A stretch of DNA of 64,000 nt from an uncultured bacterium. Lineage in GTDB: Bacteria > Elusimicrobiota > Elusimicrobia > Elusimicrobiales > Elusimicrobiaceae. The position numbers and the translations under genes were made by a program. The DNA lies in contig CASEWB010000009.1 of the NCBI GenBank assembly GCA_949291545.1, positions 1 to 64,000 of the forward strand. Reading direction: 5' to 3'. Positions 25,373-32,974 of the stretch are shown piece after piece. The notes below the pieces were generated by a model. That model made no database searches and was not told the origin of the DNA. It worked only from the letters and a program-made list of their open reading frames with translations. The first letter of the stretch is position 1; every line of letters begins with the position of its first letter.

Positions 25373-27055
25373 ATGAAACATTGGTGCAGGATATTCTTAT
25401 CGGGCTTATTGTGTGTGGCTTTTTCCGGCGCGGTGCACGCGGCGGAAAAAGTGGACTTTATTGTTTCCGGGCGGGATAAAGGCTCTGTTGCCGCCGTGCA
25501 GGAAGGCGGGGTGACTTATGTGGACGTGCAAAAAACGGCCCGTAAATTTGGGGTGGGCGTAGAGCTGTTTGCCCAGTCCAAACAAGCCAAAATTTCTTCC
25601 AAAGGGTTTTATGCCATTTTAACGGCCCCCCTGGACGAAATTATCGTAAACGCCCAATCTAAAAAATTGCCCGCCGCCGTACGCATTGCGGGGGGCAAAA
25701 TGATGGCGCCTACTGCTTTCTTTTTGTTACCGGAATTTCAGGAAGCGGTGGACCGGTATATTTCGTTTAAAGACGGCGCTTTTTATGTGGAGCGGCGTTT
25801 TAATTTGGAATTTTTAGACACACAGAAAAACGCGCAGGATACACTGTTGGTGTTTGATGCGCGCAAACGCATTTCCTACCGGACCGAGCAAACCAATAAA
25901 CACACCATTTATGTTACGTTTCAAGATGTCGTGCTGAAGCGCGATTTGCACCAGCGCGTGCGGACGGATTTTATATCGTCTATGGACGTGCGGCAAGGGC
26001 GCAATGGCGAAGCGGTTTTGAAAGTAATTTTAGGCAAAAACGCCCGTGATTGGAGCTTTAGCGAAGCAGGCGGAAAATGGGTTTTCCGCGCGGGGGCGCA
26101 AAAGGCCGCCCCGGTATTGGCCGAAGCCCCAACCCCTGTTGTAAAGCCCGAGCCCCAGCCGCAGGCCGCGCCAAAGGCATCGGAGCCTACCCGGGTGGTG
26201 CTGGACGAAAAGCCCTCGGTCTTGTTGGAAGAAGACGATACCCCGGTAATGACGGCTGCTCCTGCCAAGCCGGCGGCTATATCAGCTGCCAAACCGTCTT
26301 CTGCGGCGGCTAAGCCCGCGCCGGTGGTCAAAGCGGAGCCAAACCCGCTTTCCGTTAGTTCCGCCCGCAAAAAAATGCGTATTATGGTGGACCCCGGCCA
26401 CGGCGGGAAAGACCCGGGGGCGGTACGCAGCCGTTACCGCGAAAAAGACTGGAACTTGGACGTAGCCAAGGAGTTGGCGCGCCTGCTTAAAAAAGGCGGA
26501 TTTGAAGTGCAAATGACGCGCGAAAAAGACACCTTTATTGCCCTTTCCGAGCGTTCCAAAAAGGCCAACAAATTTAAGGCTGATTTGTTTGTTTCCGTGC
26601 ATACCAACGCGTCCAAAAACCGCAATGCAAACGGTTTCCAGGTGTATTTCCGTTCCGAAAAAGCTACCGACAAAGAAGCCGCCGAAGTAGCCGCCTTGGA
26701 AAACGAAGCCATGCAATACGAAGAGGTGCACTATAATTTTGTGGACGCGCTTTTGCAATCCCTGGCCAAAAACGAATACATCAACGAAAGTTCCAAACTG
26801 GCCGGCTATGTGCGTAATGCCGTTTATAAACAGCCCGGCATTGGCATTGCCGTCAACCGCAACAACAGCGTCCGGCAGGCCAACTTCTATGTATTAAAAG
26901 GTGTTAACAGCCCGGCTATTTTGGTGGAAATGGGGTACATTAGCAGTACGAAAGACCGCGGGCGCTTGTCCAACGGCACCGTGCGCGACCGAATGGCCCT
27001 GGGTATTTACAACGGGATACGCGAGTATGCCAAAAAAGAAGGATGGATAGAATAA
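25373..27055 (+). CDS. N-acetylmuramoyl-L-alanine amidase (AmiC-like), exported
   Basis: The 560-residue protein has a signal peptide (cleavage probably after VHAA), an N-terminal region of about 200 residues with beta structure resembling AMIN/copper-amine-oxidase-like wall-binding domains, a proline/alanine-rich linker (about 240-325), and a C-terminal amidase_3 domain. The zinc ligands are visible in MVDPGHGGKDPGA (His), the following REKDWNLDVAK (Glu) and FVSVHTNAS (His), with the catalytic glutamate in ILVEMGYIS. It should cut peptide stems from peptidoglycan at division. A terminator follows directly. Confidence 0.94.
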   Translation: MKHWCRIFLSGLLCVAFSGAVHAAEKVDFIVSGRDKGSVAAVQEGGVTYVDVQKTARKFGVGVELFAQSKQAKISSKGFYAILTAPLDEIIVNAQSKKLPAAVRIAGGKMMAPTAFFLLPEFQEAVDRYISFKDGAFYVERRFNLEFLDTQKNAQDTLLVFDARKRISYRTEQTNKHTIYVTFQDVVLKRDLHQRVRTDFISSMDVRQGRNGEAVLKVILGKNARDWSFSEAGGKWVFRAGAQKAAPVLAEAPTPVVKPEPQPQAAPKASEPTRVVLDEKPSVLLEEDDTPVMTAAPAKPAAISAAKPSSAAAKPAPVVKAEPNPLSVSSARKKMRIMVDPGHGGKDPGAVRSRYREKDWNLDVAKELARLLKKGGFEVQMTREKDTFIALSERSKKANKFKADLFVSVHTNASKNRNANGFQVYFRSEKATDKEAAEVAALENEAMQYEEVHYNFVDALLQSLAKNEYINESSKLAGYVRNAVYKQPGIGIAVNRNNSVRQANFYVLKGVNSPAILVEMGYISSTKDRGRLSNGTVRDRMALGIYNGIREYAKKEGWIE

Positions 27056-27057
27056 TT

Positions 27058-27083
27058 TAAAACCCGCCGTTGGGCGGGTTTTT
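27058..27083 (+). terminator. Terminator after the amidase gene
   Basis: AACCCGCC pairs with GGCGGGTT around GTTG, followed by TTT. It ends the rodA-rng-amidase run. Confidence 0.88.
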
Positions 27084-27091
27084 GCTGGCCT

Positions 27092-27634
27092 ATGAAAGAC
27101 TATTTTTCTTTGTTTTGGATTTTTGCCAAAATCGGCACGTTCACCCTGGGCGGCGGATATGCGATGCTGCCGCTGATAGAACGGGAACTGGTGGACAAAA
27201 AAGCCTGGCTGAACCGGAGCGAGTTTTTGGATTGCGTGGCCGTGGCGCAGGCGGCGCCGGGTATTTTGGCAATTAACGTAGCCATTTTGTCCGGCTACAA
27301 AATGAAGGGCTTTTGGGGCAGTGTAACAGCCTCGCTGGGGGCGGCCTTGCCGTCGTTTGTCATTATTTTGCTGATTGCGCTGTTCTTCCGGGGATATGAG
27401 CATAACCCGGAGGTACAGCGTGTTTTTATGGGTATCCGCCCGGCCGTAGTGGCCTTAATAGCGGTGCCGGTATTTAACTTGGCCAAAACAGCGGGAATTA
27501 ACCTAAAAACGCTGTGGATTCCTGTGGTGTGTGCGGGACTGGTGTGGCTGCTTAAAGTGTCGCCGGTATATATAGTTTTGGCGGCCGGTTTGGGCGGCTG
27601 GCTGTATGTGCGCCGCCGGCGGAGGACGCCGTGA
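27092..27634 (+). CDS. chrA: Chromate transporter ChrA, N-terminal-type half
   Basis: The 180-residue membrane protein is a short-chain CHR protein: FAKIGTFTLGGGYAMLPLIE near the start and AVAQAAPGILAINVAILSGY, with five or six hydrophobic segments. Short CHR proteins occur as tandem pairs that together make one chromate (or sulfate-like anion) transporter; the second half follows with a four-base overlap. The start is close behind the preceding terminator and no ribosome binding site is clear, so expression may need read-through or an unseen promoter. Confidence 0.92.
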   Translation: MKDYFSLFWIFAKIGTFTLGGGYAMLPLIERELVDKKAWLNRSEFLDCVAVAQAAPGILAINVAILSGYKMKGFWGSVTASLGAALPSFVIILLIALFFRGYEHNPEVQRVFMGIRPAVVALIAVPVFNLAKTAGINLKTLWIPVVCAGLVWLLKVSPVYIVLAAGLGGWLYVRRRRRTP

Positions 27635-28155
27635 TTTACTGGAAATTGTTTGTTACGTTTTTTAAAATCGGTCTGTTCAACTTCGGCGGCGGATATGCGA
27701 TGATTTCGTTTATCCAAAACGAAGTCGTGCATAAACACACTTGGCTAACCACGGCCGAATTTACCGATGTGGTGGCCATCAGCCAAGTAACGCCGGGCCC
27801 GGTGGGGATTAACTTGGCTACTTATACGGGCTACACCGCAGCAGACGGCGTGCTGGGTGCGGCGGTAGCTACGTTTGCGGTGTGTTTGCCTTCGTTTATT
27901 TTGATGTTAGCCGTTAGCCGGTATTTTTTGAAATACCGCCATTCCCCGGCGGTGGAAGGGGTTTTTGCGGGGCTGCGCCCGGCGGTTATTGGGCTGATTG
28001 CCGCGGCGGCGCTGGTGCTGTGCAATGGGGAAAATTTTGTAGATTATAAAAGTTTGTTGTTTTTTATAGGGGCTTTTTGGACCGTTTGGAAAAAGAAAGC
28101 CGGCCCTATCGGCGTGATTGCCGCGTGCGGCGTGTTGGGGTGGCTAGTGTATTAA
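27631..28155 (+). CDS. chrA: Chromate transporter ChrA, second half
   Basis: The 174-residue partner starts at a GTG overlapping the stop codon of the first half (GTGA). It repeats the family pattern: FFKIGLFNFGGGYAMISFIQ and AISQVTPGPVGINLATYTGY, the conserved VTPGP motif being clear. In characterised pairs, the two halves insert in opposite orientation and both are needed. In anaerobic gut-type bacteria the true substrate may not be chromate. Confidence 0.92.
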   Translation: MIYWKLFVTFFKIGLFNFGGGYAMISFIQNEVVHKHTWLTTAEFTDVVAISQVTPGPVGINLATYTGYTAADGVLGAAVATFAVCLPSFILMLAVSRYFLKYRHSPAVEGVFAGLRPAVIGLIAAAALVLCNGENFVDYKSLLFFIGAFWTVWKKKAGPIGVIAACGVLGWLVY

Positions 28156-28192
28156 AGATAGGTATTGCTAACTTTTTATTATTTCTACATTC

Positions 28193-28233
28193 AGAATAAA
28201 TGCACATTTTGTTGACGTGCATTTATTTTTTTT
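28193..28233 (+). terminator. Terminator after the chrA pair
   Basis: AATAAATGCAC pairs perfectly with GTGCATTTATT around an 11-base loop and is followed by seven Ts. Confidence 0.93.
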
Positions 28234-28242
28234 ATAAAAATA

Positions 28243-28271
28243 TTGTTAGTTATGCCTAACTTTTGTATAAT
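28243..28271 (+). promoter_or_regulatory. Promoter of the secreted-protein gene, with inverted repeat in the spacer
   Basis: TTGTTA (28243-28248), a 17-base spacer and TATAAT (28266-28271) form the best -35/-10 pair in the window. The inverted repeat GTTAG-TTATGC-CTAAC (28245-28260) overlaps the -35 and spacer and could be an operator. Confidence 0.72.
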
Positions 28272-28287
28272 AAAACAAGAGGCCTAT

Positions 28288-29058
28288 ATGAACACAACTA
28301 ATTACACAAAAATATTCTTTTCCATTTTGTTGGGCGTGGGCGCTTGCCACAGTGCGTGGGCACAGACGTCCCCCCAAATAGAGCCGGCGCTTTCGCGTGT
28401 GGCTTTGTCCGCCAAGCGTGCGTATCAGCAAGAACAGGCGGTGGCGGTGGTTTCCTTGGATTGGGAAAAGCCTGTTTATTTAAGTGATAAAGTCCACCGC
28501 CGCCGGCCGGGCTTTCACGATGTCCTTTTAAAAACGGACCGCCAAACGACCACTTGTAAAGGGGCGTTGGCCGCAGGAACGCACCGTGTGGTGATGCCGG
28601 CTTCGTGCGCAGAAGCGCCGGACGGATTTTCCTTAAAAACCGTGCGGGTGCAATTGGCCAATGGCAAACAAGGCCGCGGGTCCGCGGGGAGTGTGGCTAT
28701 TCGGGGGAATTTTGCCAGTGTGTTGGTGTCGGCACAGTTGACCGCTGGAATAAAAGGCGTGCCGGTGGCGGCTGTTCCGCAAGGGAATAGCTTGTACGAA
28801 ACGTTTGGCCGCGGGGTACAGCAGGAATTGCTTCAATTTTTTGTAGAACGGGGGGTTGTTTCGCCGCGCGCCAGCCGGCTGACGGGAGTGAAAAACACAC
28901 TTCAAAAAGGGGAACCTTTCTTTTATCAAGGCCAACTGGTTGCCTTGGTGGAAAAAGTGCCCAGCCGGCTGCCCGTATCGGCCTGGGGCGGCGTATCGGA
29001 AGATTCGTTGCTGGTGTTCCACGCGGGCACGTGGGAGGAACTGCTGACCCAAAAATAA
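28288..29058 (+). CDS. Exported protein of unknown function, possibly trypsin-fold
   Basis: AAGAGG and a good promoter select ATG 28288. The 256-residue product has a signal peptide ending near HSAWA. No family is recognised with certainty. The stretch TTTCKGALAAGTHRVVMPAS followed by C resembles the first disulfide and catalytic-histidine region of chymotrypsin-like proteases (CGGSLI...VVSAAHC), with serine in place of histidine; a hydrophobic SVLVSA strand follows where the aspartate would be expected. This suggests an inactive protease-like fold, but only by eye. It is a single-gene unit between two terminators. Confidence 0.6.
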   Translation: MNTTNYTKIFFSILLGVGACHSAWAQTSPQIEPALSRVALSAKRAYQQEQAVAVVSLDWEKPVYLSDKVHRRRPGFHDVLLKTDRQTTTCKGALAAGTHRVVMPASCAEAPDGFSLKTVRVQLANGKQGRGSAGSVAIRGNFASVLVSAQLTAGIKGVPVAAVPQGNSLYETFGRGVQQELLQFFVERGVVSPRASRLTGVKNTLQKGEPFFYQGQLVALVEKVPSRLPVSAWGGVSEDSLLVFHAGTWEELLTQK

Positions 29059-29101
29059 ATATACTTCCTTTTCCTCAAGCCAGGGAAGAGGGGTCTCCTA
29101 T

Positions 29102-29134
29102 AAACCGCCGGTCTTCGCACCCGGCGGTTTTTTG
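29102..29134 (+). terminator. Terminator after the exported-protein gene
   Basis: AACCGCCGG pairs with CCGGCGGTT around TCTTCGCAC and runs into a T tract. Confidence 0.9.
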
Positions 29135-29181
29135 TATCAAAGAAACCTTGTTCGAAGACATTGGCCCCTGGTTTGGAAAGA

Positions 29182-29208
29182 GTCCCGGCAATACCGGGGC
29201 GTTTTTGT
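29182..29208 (-). terminator. Hairpin downstream of the YgjP-like gene
   Basis: CCCGG pairs with CCGGG around CAATA, in the position where the minus-strand metallopeptidase transcript should end. T-rich sequence is better on the plus side (GTTTTTGTG), so it may serve both strands weakly. Confidence 0.45.
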
Positions 29209-29219
29209 GTTTAGAAAAA

Positions 29220-30044
29220 TCAGTTATTTTCCGTTGGCTTATTTTGGTCGGGAGTCACTGCGTGTTGTGTTGTTGGCTCTTGCGACGTTTCGCTTTCTTT
29301 GGATTGTGCTTGTGTGGGTTGCGCCGCATTTATTTCAGCTGCGGATGTAGGGGCATGTGCGTCCTGAGGCTGCACGGCCTGCGCGGGAGGCATTTCCTCG
29401 GCGGGATTATCTTCAGCCGGTTCGCGATAGGTCAGTTCTACTTCGGCAAACACGGCGCCTTTGTTTTCGTTTAGCCAGCGGCGGTGGCTTTTGTAGTCGG
29501 GGCAGAACTGCGCCACCAGTTGCCAGTATTCCTGCCCGTGGTTCATATGCACCAGGTGGCACAACTCGTGCACCATCAAATAGTCCTGCACCGCCAACGG
29601 CATTTTAACAATGCGGTACGAATAATTGATGTTTTTCTTGCCCGAGCAGCTGGCCCAGCAGGTGCGTTGGTCCTTAATGACAATGTTGTTGTACTCTACG
29701 CCGATTTTTTCCGCCCATTCTTTGGTTTTGTTTTTCAGCGTTTCATTGGCTTTATTGCGCAGCCACGCGGTTACCAACGCCGACGGGTCGGAATTTTTGG
29801 ATTGCAGATAAATATGGAAAACAGACCCGTCAAACGCCACGCCCTCTTCCTGGTCGGGCGTTACATACATACGGGCTTCGAACAAATCCCCGTTGTAAAG
29901 CACTTTATTGTCGTTTGCGGCGGCATTTTGTTCCGCGCGCGCATCGGCCGGTGTATTTGGATTGCCAAACACTTCCGGCAGCTCTTTTTTGAGCCGTTCT
30001 ATAAATAATTTTACGTCGCTGATGACGGTCTGTGTATCTGCCAT
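29220..30044 (-). CDS. YgjP-like metallopeptidase (DUF45) with disordered tail
   Basis: The 274-residue protein contains QRTCWASCSGKKNINYSYRI, LMVHELCHLVHMNHGQEYWQ with the zinc motif HExxHxxxxNH, and the spacing typical of the YgjP/M48-related family, often found near restriction systems and elsewhere alone. The last 60 residues are proline, glutamate and glutamine rich and likely disordered. No signal peptide is seen, so it is cytoplasmic. Its -10 box lies six bases before the ATG, so its mRNA is probably leaderless. It diverges from gcvT. Confidence 0.9.
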   Translation of the reverse strand: MADTQTVISDVKLFIERLKKELPEVFGNPNTPADARAEQNAAANDNKVLYNGDLFEARMYVTPDQEEGVAFDGSVFHIYLQSKNSDPSALVTAWLRNKANETLKNKTKEWAEKIGVEYNNIVIKDQRTCWASCSGKKNINYSYRIVKMPLAVQDYLMVHELCHLVHMNHGQEYWQLVAQFCPDYKSHRRWLNENKGAVFAEVELTYREPAEDNPAEEMPPAQAVQPQDAHAPTSAAEINAAQPTQAQSKESETSQEPTTQHAVTPDQNKPTENN

Positions 30045-30050
30045 ATATAC

Positions 30051-30082
30051 ATTGTATAAAAAACGGTCAAATTTTATACAAT
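30051..30082. promoter_or_regulatory. Symmetric divergent promoter between the YgjP-like gene and gcvT
   Basis: ATTGTATAAAA (30051-30061) and TTTTATACAAT (30072-30082) are a perfect 11-bp inverted repeat. On each strand it reads TTGTAT, 17 bases, TATACA, so the -35 of one promoter overlaps the -10 of the other. Only one polymerase could bind at a time, coupling the two genes. Confidence 0.65.
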
Positions 30083-30106
30083 GGTCGTATACTTTTGGAG
30101 GCGTGT

Positions 30107-31189
30107 GTGACCCATACCGATTTGCAAAAAACTCCGCTTTGTGCGGCCTGTGAAGCCGCCGGCGGGAAAATGGTGGACTTTCACGGCTGGCTGTTGCCTG
30201 TGCAGTTTGCCGGTATTATTGCCGAACACAAAGCCGTGCGCGAAGCTGCCGGAATGTTCGACGTGTCCCATATGGGGCAACTTTTTGTGGAAGGCAAAGA
30301 CGCGTGGCCGTTTTTGCAGTATATTAATTGCAATAACATCAAAAACGAGCCCGGCGCCGGCGTTTATTCCCATATCCTTACCGAAAAAGGCACGATTATT
30401 GACGACGCTATTTCCTTCTGTTTAACGCCGGAAAAATTCTTGATGGTCGTCAATGCCGCCTGCACGGCGGAGGATTTCGCCTGGTTTGAAAAACAAGCTA
30501 AAAATTTTGACGTAACCGTCCGCAACGAAAGCGCCCAGTGGGGTATGATTGCCATTCAGGGGCCGCACGCGTTGGAACAAGTGGCCAAGCTGTTGCCGCA
30601 TGCCCCGGAAGTGGCGCGCTTCCACATTGCAGAAATTGAACTGTTTGGAGCCAAAGGCTATTTGACCCGCACGGGTTACACCGGCGAAGACGGCGTGGAA
30701 ATTATGCTGCCTTCGGATAAAATTGCCCAGCTGTGGGACGCGCTTTTAAAACAAGGCGTTACGCCGTGCGGCTTGGGCGCGCGCGACGTGCTGCGCCTGG
30801 AAGCCGGATACCTGCTTAACGGTGCGGACGCGGACCAAACGCGCACGCCGTACGAAGCCGGCTGCGGGTGGGTGGTCAAACTGGCCAAAGAAAATTTTGT
30901 AGGGAAGGACGCGCTGGCCGCGCAAAAAGCACAGGGTGTGAAAGAAAAACTGATTGGCTTTGTGCTCAAAAGCCCCGGCGTGCCGCGTGCCGGCTGCAAA
31001 GTGTTTGCGGACGGTGCGGAAAAAGGGGTGCTGACCAGCGGTACCTATTCCCCGCTGTTTAAGGGGATTGCCGTCGGATACCTGGCGGCTGAATGGGCCG
31101 TGCCCGGCAAAGAAGTGGAAATAGAAATCCACGGCAAGCGGGCCAAGGCCGAAGTCGTCAAACCGCCGTTTTATAAAAACCGAGTTTAA
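30107..31189 (+). CDS. gcvT: Aminomethyltransferase, glycine cleavage T protein
   Basis: GcvT transfers the methylene group from aminomethyl-lipoyl GcvH to tetrahydrofolate, releasing ammonia. The GTG at 30107 is selected by GGAGG five bases upstream and gives 360 residues, the usual length. Signatures are MVDFHGWLLPVQFAGIIAEH, REAAGMFDVSHMGQLFVEG, YTGEDGVEIMLPSDK and LGARDVLRLEAGYLLNGAD. It heads a gcvT-gcvH-gcvPA-gcvPB operon. Confidence 0.97.
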   Translation: MTHTDLQKTPLCAACEAAGGKMVDFHGWLLPVQFAGIIAEHKAVREAAGMFDVSHMGQLFVEGKDAWPFLQYINCNNIKNEPGAGVYSHILTEKGTIIDDAISFCLTPEKFLMVVNAACTAEDFAWFEKQAKNFDVTVRNESAQWGMIAIQGPHALEQVAKLLPHAPEVARFHIAEIELFGAKGYLTRTGYTGEDGVEIMLPSDKIAQLWDALLKQGVTPCGLGARDVLRLEAGYLLNGADADQTRTPYEAGCGWVVKLAKENFVGKDALAAQKAQGVKEKLIGFVLKSPGVPRAGCKVFADGAEKGVLTSGTYSPLFKGIAVGYLAAEWAVPGKEVEIEIHGKRAKAEVVKPPFYKNRV

Positions 31190-31205
31190 CCGAAAGGAGA
31201 AAATT

Positions 31206-31586
31206 ATGCATACCGAAGAAAATTGCCGTTTCGCCAAAACGCACGAATGGGCCCATATGGAAGGCGACATTGCCACCGTGGGCATCAGCAACCACGCGCA
31301 GGAAGAAATCAGCGACATCGTTTTTGTGGATTTGCCCAAAGTGGGCCAACAGGTTACCGCAGGCCAAAACTGCTGTGTAATTGAGTCGGTCAAATCCGCT
31401 TCCGAAATTTACGCCCCCGTCAGCGGCGAAGTGGTGGAAGTCAACTCTGCTCTTACCAATGACCCCGCCCTTGTCAACCGCGAACCGCACGGCAACGGCT
31501 GGCTGTTTAAAATCAAAATGTCGGCCCCGGCGGAATATGAAAACCTGCTGGACCTGAGCGCTTACAAAGCCACGCTGAACAAATAA
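31206..31586 (+). CDS. gcvH: Glycine cleavage system H protein
   Basis: The 126-residue lipoyl carrier shows FAKTHEWAHMEGDIATVGIS, DIVFVDLPKVGQQVTAGQNC, and the lipoyl-lysine motif IESVKSASEIYAPVSGEVVE. It shuttles the aminomethyl group between P, T and L proteins. GAAAGGAGA precedes the start. A lipoate ligase gene later in the operon can modify it. Confidence 0.98.
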   Translation: MHTEENCRFAKTHEWAHMEGDIATVGISNHAQEEISDIVFVDLPKVGQQVTAGQNCCVIESVKSASEIYAPVSGEVVEVNSALTNDPALVNREPHGNGWLFKIKMSAPAEYENLLDLSAYKATLNK

Positions 31587-31601
31587 GCGGACTTTTTATC
31601 T

Positions 31602-31629
31602 ATCCCCCGCCCGCAGCGGGGGATTTTAA
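31602..31629 (+). terminator. Weak terminator or attenuator between gcvH and gcvPA
   Basis: CCCCCGC pairs with GCGGGGG around CCGCA and is followed by ATTTTA, a poor T tract. Partial termination would make H and T proteins more abundant than the P subunits. Confidence 0.5.
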
Positions 31630-31642
31630 AAGGATTGTTACT

Positions 31643-32974
31643 ATGTTTATTCCCCATACCGAGCAAGACCGCCAGGAAATGCTGGCCAAAATCGGCGTTT
31701 CGTCGGTAAAAGAATTGCTTTCGCAAATTCCGCAAGATTTATTGTACCCCGCGCTGGATTTGCCCCGCGCCCTCTCCGAGCAGGAACTGACGGCGCATAT
31801 GCACGAATTGGCCGCGCGCAACAAACCGCTTAAAAATTTTATCGGCGCGGGCATTTACGAACATTTTATCCCGGCCGCGGTAAACGCATTGTCTTCCCGC
31901 GGCGAATTTTTAACCGCCTACACGCCCTACCAGGCCGAAGCCAGCCAGGGCACTTTGCAGACGATTTACGAATTTCAAAGCTGTATCTGCGCTTTAACGG
32001 ATATGGACGTGGCCACCGCTTCCCACTACGACGGCGCCACCGCCTTGGCCGAAGCCGTTTTGGCGTGCCTGCGCATTACGGGCCGCACGGAAATTCTCGT
32101 TTCCGCCGCGCTGCACCCGCACTACAAAGAAGTACTTAAAACCTATGTGCGCCACCAGCCGGGCGTGTGCGTGAAAGAAGCCTCCTTGGGTGCGGACGGC
32201 ACGCTGGATTTGAACGCGCTGAGTGGACTGCTCGGCGATAAAACCGCCTGTTTTGTGTTAGCGACGCCGAACTTTTTGGGTTGTTTGGAACAAGCGGAAG
32301 AAGTATCCGCGCGCGTGCACCAGGCGGGTGCGTTGCTGACGGCTGTTTTTAGCCCGATGGCCTTGGGCGTGATGCAAACGCCGGGCTCGTACAAGGCCGA
32401 TTTTGCCGTGGCCGAAGGCCAGCCCTTGGGCAACGCCATGAACTTTGGCGGCCCCGGGCTGGGTATTATGACGGCCAAGAAAGCCTATATGCGCCAGCTG
32501 CCTGGGCGCATTGTGGGCATTGCCAAAGACAAAAACGGCCGCCGCGCCTTCGTGCTTACTTTGCAGGCGCGCGAACAGCATATCCGCCGCGAGAGGGCCT
32601 CTTCCAACATCTGCTCCAACGAGGCGCTCTGCGCGCTCAACGCGGTGATTTACTTGACACTCTTGGGCCCCGCGGGCCTTGCCGAAGTGGCCGAGCTGAA
32701 CCTGGAACGCGCCCATCAATTGGCCGAAAAACTGGGCCGCTTGCCCGGCTACCGCGTGAAATACGCGGCGCCGTTCTTTAACGAATTTGTGTTGGAATGC
32801 CCCGTGCCCGCCAAGAAGATTGTCCAAAAGCTGGAAAAGAAAAACATCAGCGCGGGCTATGCGCTGGGGAAAGATTTTAAAGGAATGGAAAACTGCCTGC
32901 TTGTGTGCGCCACGGAAACCAAAACCGCGGCCGATTTGCAGGCCTATGCCGATGCGCTGGGAGGTGTAAAATGA
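31643..32974 (+). CDS. gcvPA: Glycine dehydrogenase (decarboxylating) subunit 1
   Basis: The 443-residue protein is the N-terminal half of the split P protein. It starts MFIPHTEQDRQEMLAKIGVS and has FIGAGIYEHFIPAAVNALSS, TAYTPYQAEASQGTLQTIYE and FQSCICALTDMDVATASHYD, all strongly conserved. Together with subunit 2 it decarboxylates glycine and loads the aminomethyl group on GcvH. It overlaps gcvPB by four bases (ATGA), ensuring equal amounts. Confidence 0.97.
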   Translation: MFIPHTEQDRQEMLAKIGVSSVKELLSQIPQDLLYPALDLPRALSEQELTAHMHELAARNKPLKNFIGAGIYEHFIPAAVNALSSRGEFLTAYTPYQAEASQGTLQTIYEFQSCICALTDMDVATASHYDGATALAEAVLACLRITGRTEILVSAALHPHYKEVLKTYVRHQPGVCVKEASLGADGTLDLNALSGLLGDKTACFVLATPNFLGCLEQAEEVSARVHQAGALLTAVFSPMALGVMQTPGSYKADFAVAEGQPLGNAMNFGGPGLGIMTAKKAYMRQLPGRIVGIAKDKNGRRAFVLTLQAREQHIRRERASSNICSNEALCALNAVIYLTLLGPAGLAEVAELNLERAHQLAEKLGRLPGYRVKYAAPFFNEFVLECPVPAKKIVQKLEKKNISAGYALGKDFKGMENCLLVCATETKTAADLQAYADALGGVK

